64,000 nt of DNA from Prorocentrum cordatum (Eukaryota; Sar; Dinophyceae; Prorocentrales; Prorocentraceae): positions 272,501 through 336,500 of the forward strand of contig CAUYUJ010014184.1 of NCBI GenBank assembly GCA_963575745.1, read 5' to 3'. How positions within the stretch are numbered: the first letter of the stretch is position 1; every line of letters begins with the position of its first letter. This document shows, in pieces, positions 23,241 through 33,469 of the stretch. Under the pieces are notes generated by a model, which ran no database searches, was not told the origin of the DNA, and saw nothing but the letters and a program-made list of their open reading frames with translations. Both the position numbers and the translations under genes were made by a program.

Positions 23241-23501
23241 TAGTCGCCCGTTCTCCTCCTCCTCCTCCTCCTTCTCCTCCTCGTCCTCCCCCTCCTCCCC
23301 GTCTCAATGCGGTCGGTGCTTCCAGAGGCCTTTGGGCACGCCAGCTCGCATGCTCCTGGCAAGACTGTCAGGAGTGTCGTCGACTCCTTAAGCTCCCAGA
23401 AGAAAAAGAACACCGTCGCTCAGCACCCCCCGAGGGAGACTGGCCCAATGCGAACACATTTGCCTGGGAGGAATGTAGGTTGGCGGCGCGAAGAGGGTGG
23501 T

Positions 23502-23629
23502 AGGGGGAGGGGGGAAGGCTTCTTAGAAGGAGGCTGCTTCTTAGAAGGCGCTGGCCTTACATCTACACAGAAGGTCCGCGCCTTCTAATACGCAGGGGTG
23601 ATTCTAAGAAGCCCTCCCCCCTCCCCCTG
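23502..23629. mobile_element. Foldback/MITE family C-like, copy 2
   Basis: The first 27 bases (start AGGGGGAGGGGGGAAGG, then CTTCTTAGAA) and the last 27 bases (TTCTAAGAAGCCC then TCCCCCCTCCCCCT) are inverted repeats with one mismatch. Inside, CTTCTTAGAAGG is repeated and answered by GCGCCTTCTAA. The body is 128 bp and non-coding. Confidence 0.65.
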
Positions 23630-23844
23630 CCCCCCTCTGCGCGTGGCCGAGTAGGGTGGGGTGGGGCGGGGGTGAGGGGGTTGGAGCAGGGTGCGGGTCT
23701 GCATGTGCGCCGGACCTGAGGACCCTACTGGGCTAACAGTAGCTGCTTTAGGCGTCTGGTGTGCTTCTGGAACACCTCTCAGGCGCCCCTCGGGGTCTCT
23801 CATAGGGCAACCTGGCGTTTCTCCTGGACTCTCCTACTCTCCAT

Positions 23845-24060
23845 GTCTTTCCTCCTCCTCCTGCTCCTCCGTCTCCATCTCTTTCTCCTCCTCCCCATCC
23901 TCCTCCTATAATCCTCCTCCTATTTTCCTCCTCCTCCTCCTCCTCCTCCTGCTCATCCCCTCCTCTCCCCCTCCTCCTCCTCCTCCTCCTCCTCCTCCTC
24001 CTCCTCCTCCTCCTCCTCCTCCTCCTCCTCCTCCTCCTCCTCCTCCTCCTCCTCCCGCCC
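23845..24060. repeat. (TCC)n tract
   Basis: Imperfect CTC triplets followed by an essentially pure run from about 23,965 to 24,053. Confidence 0.95.
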
Positions 24061-24114
24061 CCCCCGCCCAGCCCGACCCCAGGAAGGGGGGAGGGCGGGC
24101 AGGGCGTCGGAGCC

Positions 24115-24215
24115 GCCTGACCCTCAGCTCGTCGCTCTCGGCCCGCCGCCGCCGCTCGCCCTCCTCCGCGGCACACGAGGCCTCCAGCTCCAGACACCTC
24201 GGGCGGATCCCCACG
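24115..24215 (-). other. Recurrent charged coiled-coil-coding module
   Basis: The minus-strand frame reads RCLELEASCAAEEGERRRR then AESDELRVRR, closely matching 15,300-15,395 and 30,600-30,720. It lies between a TCC tract and the terminus of the element at 24,217. Confidence 0.45.
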
Positions 24216-24216
24216 G

Positions 24217-24423
24217 GACGCACAGAGACATACTGTTACTATGTGTCCGCTTTGGAGGCGTACGTCCGATCCGGGCATATAGTACCTATACGACCACCTT
24301 GCGGGTGATAAGGAGGTTGGGGGGGGGGGGCAGCAATGGGCAACAGTGGTGAATGTTGTTGTGACAATGCCAGTGACAATGTCGGTCTCACTACCGATCT
24401 CACAATCGATATCACTATCTACG

Positions 24424-24491
<68 letters not shown>

Positions 24492-24720
24492 GACATCACC
24501 ATTAACATCATCATCATCGTCATCATCATCAGCATCATCATCATCAACGTCGTCATCATCATCACAATCATCATCACCATCATGCCCATCATCACCATCA
24601 GCATCGCACAATCGATCTCACATTCGGTCTCACTATCGATACCACAATCGATATCACAATCGACGTCGTCATCATCATGATCATCATGATCATCATCATC
24701 ATCATCATCAACGACACCAA

Positions 24721-24772
<52 letters not shown>

Positions 24773-24811
24773 GCCATCATCAACATCATCATCATCATCA
24801 TCATCACTACC

Positions 24812-24843
<32 letters not shown>

Positions 24844-25340
24844 AATCATCCACGTCATCATCGGGACACCGACGGGACACCGAAGGGACACCAGCGGGAC
24901 ACCGGCGGGACACCGCGCGGCACCGGCCGCCCAGTCAAGGTTCTTTTGCCCCGGCCGCGACTCAGCCACACGGGACACCAGCGGGACACCGGCGGGACAC
25001 CGGCGGGACACCGCGGGGCACCGGTCGCCCGGTCAAGGTTCTTTTGCTCCGGCCGCGCCTCAGCCTCAGGAGACTTTCTCTCGCCCGCCCACGCAGCTTC
25101 GCCTCGCCCGCACGGCACGCACGAAGACGAAACCGAAATCGATTTCCCGGTAGGGGGGCTCTCCGTTCCACTTCGATCTCACCCCCCAACCTCCGATACC
25201 CATCTTGTCGTATCGTTTCTCGAGCGGTGTGGCCAGAAAGCGCCAACCACCACGACGCATATATTATGAGATTTCTCAGTGCGCGCGTCGCCCCTGGAGG
25301 GGCAACGCACACATAGTATTAGTATGTTGGGGTGACGCCG
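24217..25340. mobile_element. TIR element containing a CAT-repeat island
   Basis: Near the left end, ACATACTGTTACTATGTGTC (24,228-24,247) is answered at the right by CACACATAGTATTAGTATGT (25,307-25,326), whose reverse complement is ACATACTAATACTATGTGTG. The body holds a CCTATACGACCACC motif, CGATCTCAC words, 430 bp of CAT repeats, tandem CGGGACACC and a tail shared with 21,300-21,470. A roughly 190-bp element with related ends and right flank, without the microsatellite, is at 63,322-63,512. No transposase is visible. Confidence 0.6.
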
Positions 25341-25386
25341 ACCCCAGGCTAAGACGAGGGCGGAATCGAGACATAATCGGACCGAT

Positions 25387-25552
25387 ATACCCATCGGTCG
25401 GACGAAGTAGGTAGAAACATGAAATGGGAAAGGATTTGGAGGTAGATGGGGTTCCGTCCGCCCCCCAGGGATGACGGAAAAGGTGAAGCCACTCGGTCGT
25501 TGGCGTAGGAAGGCGCTTAAAGGATACCTGCTTTCAAGCACCGATGGGTAAT
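25387..25552. mobile_element. MITE-like element, family G (TACCCATCGGT ends)
   Basis: The left end TACCCATCGGTCGGACGAAG is answered by CACCGATGGGTAAT at the right (about 11-bp terminal inverted repeat). The start, with GAAGTAGGTAGAAACATGAA, recurs at 60,005 and 60,207, and GACCGATGGGTATC at 63,160. Confidence 0.55.
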
Positions 25553-25714
25553 CAAATCGAGGCGCCATCGGGCCGAGACCAGCCGCACCTCTCCGAGACT
25601 CGGCGGGTGTGGAGGTCGCGTGGGGCGCCGCGGCCGCTCCGGGGCGTCAGGGAGCGCTCTCTGAGAGCGATTCTGGAACGCTCTGGAACGAGTGTTTCCT
25701 GATTCTGGGCCTTG

Positions 25715-25953
25715 GTCGGGCATGTCCTCTTACAGGCGGGTTTGGAAGATAAATGAAAAAGTCGACAGGTGCTCAAGAATAGTCAAGAATAATAGGAAGA
25801 TCGTCCTTGCACTACAAGCGAATTTCGGAAGGACGAATCTCTTTAAAAGTCGAGCAGTGCGCAAACATAGTCAAACAATGATGGGAACAACTCGTCCCCA
25901 TACTATCTTTCGCCTGTGTTTGAAACTGCCTCCTGTAGGGGGACACGCCCGAT
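25715..25953. mobile_element. MITE family A, complete copy 2
   Basis: Left GTCGGGCATGTCCTCTTACAGG and right CCTCCTGTAGGGGGACACGCCCGA form about 24-bp terminal inverted repeats. The body carries AGTCAAACAATGATGGGAAC-like AT-rich sequence related to the copy at 28,132. Confidence 0.75.
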
Positions 25954-26269
25954 TTGTCCGAAACCTCCCGATAATAACCCCCTAGGAATAATAAAGTTCG
26001 GGGTCCAGCGAGGACAGTAAACGTTGTCCCGGAGATCTCAGCATAACGATGAAGATGATGACGATGCTGATCAAGATGATCCTGAACGATCATACGAAGA
26101 GAGCAACTTCGATTCGCAACTTCCCCCCGCGATTCTAAAGCTCGGCCTTGCCGCCTCTCTTCCCTGACCAAACCTGTACTGGCCCGGGATAATGAACTCT
26201 CAGTGGTGAAAGCGGGGACCATTGACAACATTATGAAGAAAATCCTGGAGGTCTCGCGCGGCAACTTGA

Positions 26270-26340
26270 GACCCGATTTACGTCCGAGTCGGATTTACGT
26301 CGGGTTCACGTCGGATTTACGTCGGAATTACGTTGGACTG
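26270..26340. repeat. Short tandem repeat (CGGATTTACGTCGG)
   Basis: GATTTACGTCCGAGTCG, GATTTACGTCGGGTTC, GATTTACGTCGGAATT are consecutive units of about 16-17 bp. Confidence 0.7.
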
Positions 26341-26624
26341 ACTCCTGAGCATCGCCGCGCGAGCGTCGACCCATAGCTTACGGAACTGACAAGTGGACTA
26401 GACCATACTACTATGTCGCGCCGCGCGAGGCCTCCAGGATTCCCCTCACAAACAACCCACTGATCATCGGAGGGTGTCGGTTACTTCTGGTCCCGTCCGA
26501 CCGCGGGCGGGTCCCCGGGCGGTGCCGCGGCCGGGCCCGTGACCACTCCGCCCGGGGAGCCACGGGCACAGGGCGGGAGGCCTGGGCGGAGGCATCCACA
26601 CGCTCACATGCAGTGGAGGCCAGT

Positions 26625-26855
26625 CCACTCCCCCTCCTCCCCCCTCTCCCCCCTCCTCTCCCCCTTCCTCCCCTCCTCCCCCTCCTCCTTCCTCCTCTCC
26701 CTGTCTCCTCCTCCTCCTCCCTCCTTCCTTCCTCCTCCTCCTCCTCTGCCCTCCTTCCTCCTCCTCCGCCCTCCTCCTCCTCCTCCTCCTCCTCCTCCTC
26801 CTCCTCCTCCTCCCTCCTCCTCCTCCGCCTCCTCCCTCCTCCTCACCTGCTGGGG
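26625..26855. repeat. (CTC)n tract
   Basis: 230 bp of CTCCTC and CCCTCCTT sequence; poly-Pro, poly-Ser and poly-Leu frames are artefacts. Confidence 0.95.
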
Positions 26856-26934
26856 ACGGGTCGGCCCAGATCAGCGCTGCAGCCAGGGCCAGCTGGGTCC
26901 GTGCCGCGAACCGAGGCCAGCCACGGGATGCACT

Positions 26935-27105
26935 AGGAGCCCGACCACAAGAGACCCTCCACAAGAAACCCAACCCTGAGACCACAGGACGTCCATCGAC
27001 GTTTGGTGTGGAAGCGTCGCGCTGTCCACAGCTAAACCATCGAACCCCAGGAGACCCGGGGCACCCCGGAGGCAAGCAGGGTGCTTCTTGGCATAGGTCT
27101 CCGCT
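26935..27105. repeat. Dispersed repeat family E, copy 2 of 3
   Basis: GAGACCACAGGACGTCCATC, GTTTGGTGTGGAAGCGTCGC, CCACAGCTAAACCATCGAA and AGCAGGGTGCTTCTTGGCAT align with 11,880 and 43,785. It is preceded by CCTCCACAAGAAACCCAACCC, also found before copy 3. Confidence 0.75.
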
Positions 27106-27639
27106 GTAGAGGGCAAGGTGCTGTACGCGCCGCGTCGCTGGGCCGACCATGAAGTTAAGCGTTAAATTAACACATATCGACCATCCACTCTATGAACACT
27201 GCCGACCTCCCAATAGATGTCAACTGGTTGGCCTCCCATCCCAGAGAATTCCGAAGGTGGTTGTTGGGGAGAGGGGTTTCCAGGAGAGGTCCCCCAGGGG
27301 GTTCGCACCCCCTGTTTTGACGAGGTTCCGAGGCCCCTGGGGGGCTCTCTGGAAAACCCCCCCTCCCCCCAAACCCCCTTTGGAACCCTCTGGCCATCGG
27401 TTGGCTTTCGAACCGAAGGGGACTCCGGGGTGAGTCGAACATTATTCAGGATGAGCGGACAATTTGAGGACTTGCGTCGTTCTCCGCCCGAAACGCCAAG
27501 AACTTCCGAGGTCCCCCAAGACCGTTTGGCGACCGGCCCTCCGGTAAGGTCTTCGAGACTCAGGGGTTATCGGACGGCAGGCCACCAAACAGTTCTTGAG
27601 CCCTGGATGGGCGGGGGGGACTGACTGCCACCCGATTGG

Positions 27640-27910
27640 CGACGGAGTAAAGGAGCTCAGAGGAATTCGCACCGCATCGCCGATGCATCTGCAAGAGCAC
27701 CCAGAATCGACTCGACAAGTCGGATCGGCGATCGGCATGAGTCGTATCGGCGGAACCCGGCAGCCAAGTCGGGATAAATCGGATCGGCGAACATCGGCAG
27801 GCCAGCGCGGCCTCCGTGGAGATACCGAAATCCAAGTCGGCATCCGAAGTCGAATCGAATCGGAATCGATCGAAAGCGAACTGAATCGAGCTGGAGGAAT
27901 CGAAATGAGC
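27640..27910. repeat. GATCGG/GAATCGG-rich degenerate repeat
   Basis: TCGGATCGGCGA, GTCGGGATAAATCGG and CCGAAATCCAAGTCGGCATC words recur. The right part matches 2,880-2,945. Frames on both strands are open only because of this composition. Confidence 0.5.
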
Positions 27911-28131
27911 CCTGCATCTGCGATGCATCGGCGGCTTTGGGATGGAGAATACCGGGCTCCAGATCGACTCGGGGACGCATTGAATGCAAACATGGGTCAG
28001 TCGGGCTCTGTAGGATCCTGCTACGTCCTGCAAGACCCTGCAGGATCCTGCGCGCGAGCCCAGGTCAGTGCAACCCCTGCTCTGCAGAATCTTGCAAGAT
28101 CCAGCGCGCTGGCTACCCCCCATTGGCGTAG

Positions 28132-28267
28132 GTCGGGCATGTCCCCCTACAGACAGGTTTTGGACGGACAAGAAAAATAGTCAAACAATAGTTCAAACAT
28201 TGTCAAAACTGGTTCCCGAGCATTTTGGACCATTTGGGGATATTCCTCCTGTAGAGGGGCAGACGAG
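28132..28267. mobile_element. MITE family A, complete copy 3
   Basis: Left GTCGGGCATGTCCCCCTACAGA; right CCTCCTGTAGAGGGGCAGACGAGA. The body includes AAAAATAGTCAAACAATAGT and is non-coding. Confidence 0.7.
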
Positions 28268-28374
28268 AGCCTTCCGGAACGCTCTGGAACGGAGCCACCC
28301 TCGTCCAAGCCCCGCCCGGTCGATCTTCGCGATCCTCGATGGGGGGCTCCCACTCGAGCCACATTTGAGCAGGG

Positions 28375-28560
28375 ACCGACCGTCCCGGCATTCCAATAGG
28401 CCTACCACGACATTTTTTTAGAACCCAGAAGAAACTAATAACAAAAATATCTTAGAACATAGGCCCGATGCATGAAAACAAGACGGTCTCAACCAGAGAA
28501 ATGTTCTGCGACCATCTCGTGCAAGCCACAAGAGGTTCTTAGAACATTCTTTGGAGGATG
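28375..28560. repeat. Dispersed repeat family F, copy 2 of 3
   Basis: GACCGACCGTCCCGGCATTCC, CCTACCACGACA, CTTAGAACATAGG, ATGAAAACAAGACGGTC and TTCTTAGAACATTCTTTGG match 55,995-56,185 in order and less closely 13,860-14,050. Confidence 0.65.
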
Positions 28561-29150
28561 GGGGCGGGCGGGGGAGGCGACGTGCTCGACCAGGGCGCCC
28601 TCGTGTAGCGCCCGTCGGCCTGCGCCGCTCTCCCGCCATGCTCGGCGGGTTTCGCCGCGGGCGGTCCCCGGCGGTCTCCTGCGCGTGAAGCGGGGCGGCT
28701 GCGCTCCCCACGGGGCCCCAGCGCAGGAGCGGTGGCTGGGGGTCCCCAGGCGGTGTGGTGACCACACCGTGTGGTGAGTCGGTGGAGATTCGGGGTCACC
28801 GCACGGTTTTGGGACGTGGGTCGTCCTCCGAAAATGCCTCGGGCGACTGGGGCCTCCGAGGCCCCAGAACCGTGTGGTGGTGGACCCTGCGGGAAGGTCT
28901 TTGCTCACCGCCAGGTCAGGCCTGTCACCACACGGTTTCGGGACCCCCAGGGTGGGGGGGAGGGAGGGAAGTGCCGAGCCGGCGGGCTCTTGTACGACGT
29001 TGTGCGTGACCCAGCGCAGCGCAGCGTGATGATGCTGCTGATGGAGACGTCGTGGGTACCCTTGTCGCGGCGCTCGCGACTCGCTGCAATGTCGGGCACG
29101 CAGATCGCTGGTGCCAATATGCTGTAGACTCTACCGGCCATGCCCTCCCG
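28560..29150. other. GC-rich stretch with CACCACACGG words, no gene
   Basis: CCGTGTGGTG or its complement occurs at about 28,760, 28,775, 28,870 and 28,925, including GTGGTGACCACACC, a near-palindrome. Overlapping frames on both strands are not convincing. Confidence 0.4.
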
Positions 29151-29159
29151 AGCAGGCTT

Positions 29160-29290
29160 GACCACCATCGATCCGCCTCCTTCGACCCCCATCGTCGATC
29201 CTCGATTTGATCCTGCATCGTCGATCCTCGATCTTCGACCCTCCACCTCTGCTCCCCATCCTCGACCTCGATCCTCGCTCCCGAGCAGCC
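29160..29290. repeat. TCGATCCTCGA short repeat
   Basis: GATCCTCGAT, TCGACCC and ATCGTCGATCC words recur every 10-12 bp. Confidence 0.65.
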
Positions 29291-29551
29291 CCCTTCGATG
29301 CTCGATCCACACTGCCAAGTGTGGCGCAGCCTCCAGCACGTGCCGGGGGGGGACCGCCGAAGCGACCTTGCGCGGCTGGCAGGCCCCAGGCGGCCGCCGC
29401 ACGCCCGACAGGCCCCTCCCGGGCAGGGCGCCGGGTAGGGCGCGGGAGCCCGCTCCCCCGCCCACGGAGTTTCGCAAGGGGGGGCACTGGAGCCCCAAGC
29501 TACGGCTCTCTGCGTGCGACGAAGCCCCCCCCCCCCCCCGCAGAGGCCGTG

Positions 29552-29879
29552 CAGTCGAGTCTGACTGGAGAGAACACTCGAGAGGGCACAAGACCCTTCC
29601 GAGGCCCACATGAGCGACGATCAGAAAAGGGTCTTACGCGAGATGGCATAGCGACCTCACGCGGTTGCTTGCGCGGGCCGCCAGCGCGCCATAGTGGCGA
29701 CGAGGGCACCTACACGCGGCCTTACGCGGAGAGCTTACGCGCGAATCTCGGGGCAGTCGAGCCCGCCTTCTTGCGTTGCTCACATGGCCCCAGGAATACA
29801 AAGGACACGGCACGCGAACACACGGGACACAAAGGTACACTTGGTTTGGCAGGGTCGACCTGCTAATCACAAACTCGAC
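29552..29879. mobile_element. MITE-like element, family B, copy 2
   Basis: The left end CAGTCGAGTCTGACTGGAGA and following ACACTCGAGAGGGCACAAGACCC match 1,937-1,990. The right end CTAATCACAAACTCGAC matches 2,072-2,088. At about 328 bp it is twice the length of copy 1, the extra sequence being internal. Confidence 0.65.
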
Positions 29880-30039
29880 CGTCGGCGCAGCCCGCCTCTT
29901 TGCGCCGCGCGGGCGAGCTGCCTCTCCCCCGCCGCCTGGCTCGCCTGGCTCGCCCCGCTAGACGCTCCGACCAACGGTGTTTCACGTTTGGTGCCAGTCG
30001 GGTGCGGCGCCGCTCCGGGAACGGGGCGGAATTCGAGGC

Positions 30040-30244
30040 CCCCTAGATGGGGTCGGAGTAGATGGGGTCGGAGGATCGCGCCGTATCGGCGATGCATCGG
30101 CGATGCACCGGCGATGCATCGCCGACGTCGGCGACGCATCGGCGACGTCGACGTGAAGCAACTCGGCCGCATCGGCGATGCATCGGGGATGCGGCGCGAT
30201 CCCCCGACCTCATCTACTCGGACCCCATATGGGAGGCCTAGGGG
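30040..30244. mobile_element. MITE-like element, family D, copy 1
   Basis: Left CCTAGATGGGGTCGGAGTAG and right CTACTCGGACCCCATATGGG are inverted repeats. The internal sequence is a tandem of GGCGATGCATC and GACGTCGGCGA. The copy at 55,208-55,384 has the same ends and core. Confidence 0.7.
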
Positions 30245-30334
30245 AATGAGACAGCGGGGGAGGCTGGAGGAGTGCGCGGGAAGTGGCGGGGATGGACTGG
30301 CTGCCTGCCTGCGCGCGCTGCATCGCCTCCGCCG

Positions 30335-30600
30335 CCGCTTCCGTCGTCGTCGTCGTCGTCGTCGTCCTCGTCGCCGTCGGCGTCGTCGTCGGTCGCCGTC
30401 GTCGCCGCCGTCGTCGTCGCCGTGGTCGACGTCGCCGTGGTCGTGGTCGTCGTCGTCGCCGCCGCCGCCGCCGTCGTCGTCGCCGTCGTCGTCGCCGTCG
30501 ACGTCGTCGTCGCCGCCGTCGTCGCCGCCGCCGTTGTCATCGTCGCCGTCGTCCTCGTTGCCGCCGAGCGGTGGCCGTCGTCGTCGAGCGGTGGCGGCAC
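30335..30600. repeat. (CGT)n/(CGC)n tract
   Basis: 260 bp of CGTCGT and CCGCCG triplets; poly-Val, poly-Arg and poly-Ala/Thr frames are artefacts. Confidence 0.9.
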
Positions 30601-30720
30601 GCCGCCGCCTGCTCCGCAGCTCCTCGGCCTCGGCCCGCTGCCGCCGCTCGCCCGCCTCCGCGGCCCGGGCCTCCTCGCAGGAACCGCGCAGCAGGGCGGC
30701 GAAGGTCTCGCACTTGCTGG
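30600..30720 (-). other. Recurrent charged coiled-coil-coding module
   Basis: The minus-strand frame reads SCEEARAAEAGERRQRAEAE then ELRSRRRR, matching the modules at 15,300 and 24,115. Upstream on the same strand it continues as KCETFAALLRG, the longest extension of the four. It runs directly into the CGT tract. Confidence 0.45.
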
Positions 30721-30954
30721 GCGCCAGGGGCGCGCGCGCCCGTCGTCGCCGTCGAGCGGTGGCCGTCGTCGTCGAGCGGTGGTGGCGCTGGGGGCGCGCG
30801 TGCCCGCCGGCGGAGGACCACAACAACAGACACCTCACGGGGCAAGTCTTCGACGGTGACACGACCGCGCCCTGGACTCGACTGCGCCCTGGACTCGACC
30901 TGGCAGCCGTGAGTTTGGGCCTCCAGCCCACCATAAGGATCGCCTAGGCTTCAG

Positions 30955-31125
30955 GGCGCTGGCGGAGGAGGAGGAGGAGGAGGAGGAGGAAGAGGAGGAA
31001 GAGGAGGAGGAGGAGGAGGAGGTTGAGGAGGAGAAGGAGGAGGGGAGGAGGGAGACGAGAAGAAGGAAGAGGTGAAAGCGGAGGTGCAGGAGGAGGAGAA
31101 AGAGAAGGTGCAGGGGGAGGAGGCG
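30955..31125. repeat. (GGA)n tract
   Basis: GGAGGA repeats with GAAGA interruptions. Confidence 0.9.
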
Positions 31126-31129
31126 TCCG

Positions 31130-31330
31130 GGACGTCAGGAACAACAAGGAGGCCAAGGAGCATGTCGTCAACCTCCGGGAGACGAGCAACGTGCTAGAGG
31201 CCGCAAGAGAAGAGGCTGGAGATGAACTGCAGGAACTACGACAACACCTACGAGGGGCCGAGGCCGACGTCGATAACGTCCAAAGAAGCCGACCGAGCTC
31301 AGAGCAGCTAAAGGAGGATTGGAGGGTGCA
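31130..31330 (+). other. Possible coiled-coil exon
   Basis: The plus-strand frame after the GGA tract reads KEAKEHVVNLRETSNVLEAA then REEAGDELQELRQHLRGAEA. The amphipathic, charged pattern suggests a coiled coil and is more protein-like than the surrounding repeats. No start, splice sites or family can be shown. Confidence 0.25.
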
Positions 31331-31659
31331 AGAGGGGGTCTGCAACAGGGGGTCTTCAATGGGGGCTGAATGGCCCATGTATGCTCAATGTATCGTTCAT
31401 GTATGTGATCGGGTACGATTGGCATCCAATGCTGGCGGTCATTGATGGCCCGTCATTCGTGCCCGCGCGTTGCCCGCGCGGGCACGCGCGCCGTCCATCC
31501 ATTATCGTTCATGCGTGCGGGCGTTCTTGCATATTGCGTGTGGGCCGGCGAAGTGGAGTGCAAGTGTGTTTTGATTGTGCGGTTGATGATCGCGTATGTT
31601 CCCGAACGAAGACTTCTCGACCCCCAAGACAGATTTGGATTGGGCCCCGCGATTCTCCC

Positions 31660-31852
31660 AAAATGTGAATTCACATTTTCCTTTTTCCCAAAATGTGAAT
31701 TCACATTTGCCTTTTGCCCAAAATGTGAATTCACATTCTGGCCCCCTCATAAAGAATCCTACACAAAATTCCAAAATGTGAATTCACATTTTCCTTTTTC
31801 CCAAAATGTGAATTCACATGTTGCTTTTCCCCACAATGTGAATTCACATTTT
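31660..31852. repeat. Array of six 20-bp palindromes
   Basis: AAAATGTGAATTCACATTTT, a perfect palindrome, or close variants start at 31,660, 31,690, 31,720, 31,773, 31,803 and 31,833. Spacing is exactly 30 bp except for one 53-bp gap. Spacers are pyrimidine-rich (CCTTTTTCCC). Variation is confined to the outer bases and TGTGAATTCACA is invariant. One half-like word, AAATGTGAATTCT, lies at 3,703. Confidence 0.9.
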
Positions 31853-31859
31853 GCCCTGG

Positions 31860-32600
31860 CCTTCAAGATCCCCCAAACTGAGGCGCAGTGTTCCGCATGT
31901 CAGATTGGCTGGGCAGATTTCGACACTCACCTTACCGCTTTCGTGTGTTCCAGCAATTTCTTTTTGCGCCCTTAGCGCGCGTTGCCTTCGTCGCCTTTCC
32001 CGAGCCCCCCGCCCCCTTGCCCCCTTTCCCCTCAAGTCTCGCGCGCGGGTGCAGGCGGGGGGCTTCAATTAGTTCCCCCGCCGAACACAGCAATCGAGGA
32101 TGCATCGCCCATTCATGGCCTTTAAAAACATCATTGCCGGGACCCTGCGCCCGACCCCCGCTTTCACCCTCCAAGAGGAGCTCGCCACCGCCATGGTCAC
32201 TCACGGCAATATTGCTACTCCTTGAACGCGTACAAAGACGAGTCACAGCGAAGCTCCACGGAACTAAGCAGGAAATGGAAAACATTAAGAAGGCCAACAT
32301 CGACCTCCCGACAATCTTGCTGTCGTGCAATCAGATGCCTACATCGTCGACGTTGAGACAGAACCGAGGGAGGCATAGTCTCCTGGGTCCGTGCCGAAGC
32401 CGTTCTGCCGCCCCCCTGGGCCGTCCTGAGGCCTGCTGGACCGTGCTGAGCACCGCTCGGGCCGTCGTGGGCCCCGCGCGGCGGGATGGGCTGGGGGGGG
32501 GCGGGGGGGGCAGAGAGCGCGTGCCGTCCTGTGGAGGTCGCGCACGGCCGCGTCCGCCGCCTCGCGGAGGCTCGCGCCCGCCTCTCGGCCGGGAAGCGCG
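31860..32600. other. Stretch with no supported gene
   Basis: Unique sequence with a long plus-strand frame (31,888-32,745) running into the GGA tract. A short KLHGTKQEMENIKKANIDL segment at about 32,255 is protein-like but isolated. Confidence 0.35.
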
Positions 32601-32609
32601 GGCGATGAG

Positions 32610-32860
32610 AAGGAAGGGGAGGCGGGGGAGGAGGAGGAGGAGGAGGAGGAGGAGGAGGAGGAGGAGGAGGAGGAGGAGGAGGAGGAGGAGGGGAGGGGAG
32701 GAAAGGGGGAGGGGGAAGGGGAGGAAAGGGGGGGGATACAACTGAGGAGGAGGAGCAGGAGGAGGAGGATGAGCAGGAGGAGGAGGAGGGGGAGGAGGAG
32801 GGGAGGCAGGAGGAGGAGGAGGATGAGGAGGAGCAGGAGGAGCAAGAGGAGCAGCGGACA
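32610..32860. repeat. (GGA)n tract
   Basis: A pure GGA run at 32,625-32,690 followed by interrupted GGA/GGGA to 32,860. Confidence 0.95.
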
Positions 32861-32899
32861 AGAACCACGGAGCAGAGCACGAAGGCGGGCTCCCAACGG

Positions 32900-33130
32900 C
32901 GGCGTGCCGCTGATGCTCTGGGGGCCGTCCTGGGGCCGCCTTGGGGGCCTGTTCGGCCGTTTTGTGGCGATCTTGGTGGGCGTCGGGAAGCCGAAGAAGC
33001 GGAAAGCCTTCAGACACCTCTGACAACAAAGAAACAACAACAAACACCGTGCGTCTTGGGGCCTTCTTGGAAGCCTCTTGGAGACCTCTTGGGCGGTCTT
33101 GAAGGCCTCTGGGCGTCTTGGACTCAACCG
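32900..33130. repeat. CCTCTTGG / TTGGGGCC degenerate repeat
   Basis: Plus-strand CCTCTTGGAGACCTCTTGGGC is the reverse complement of the CCAAGAGGCC texture seen at 9.3 and 37.5 kb, so this block is in opposite orientation. Confidence 0.55.
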
Positions 33131-33259
33131 CACGCGCCGCCGCGCAGCGCTGCCCGCCCGACCGCCGCGGCGCCGCGCGCCCGCCCGCGCACGGCCGCAG
33201 CAGCGATAACGCCATACGCCGGCGATGGTAGCTCCGAAGTTAGGGGAAAGGGAGGGAAA

Positions 33260-33465
33260 GGGAGGGGGTGCTTCTCCTCCTCCTCCTCCTCCTCTTCCTT
33301 CTCTTCCTCCTCCTCCTCCTCATCCTCCTCCTCCTCTTCCTCCTCCTCCTCCTCCTTCTCGTCCTCCTCATCCTCCCCCTTCCTCCCCTCCTCCTCCTCC
33401 TCTTCCTCCTCCTCCTCCTCCTCTTCCTCCTCCTCCTCCTCCTGCTACTCCTCCGGCTCTACCTA
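33260..33465. repeat. (TCC)n tract
   Basis: CTCCTC repeats with CTT and CAT interruptions. Confidence 0.95.
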
Positions 33466-33469
33466 TTCC

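Noticed and set aside
23748-24611. 287-residue minus-strand frame with Asp and Gly runs
   Set aside because: It crosses CAT and TCC tracts; only the short coiled-coil-like module within it is of interest.
31660-31852. CRISPR array
   Set aside because: Repeat pitch is regular but spacers are only 10 bp, near-identical and pyrimidine-rich, the repeat is a perfect palindrome, and the context is eukaryotic with no cas genes.
32331-33215. 294- and 264-residue minus-strand frames
   Set aside because: They are dominated by the GGA tract (Pro/Leu/Ser runs) and the CCTCTTGG repeat; no motif is recognised.
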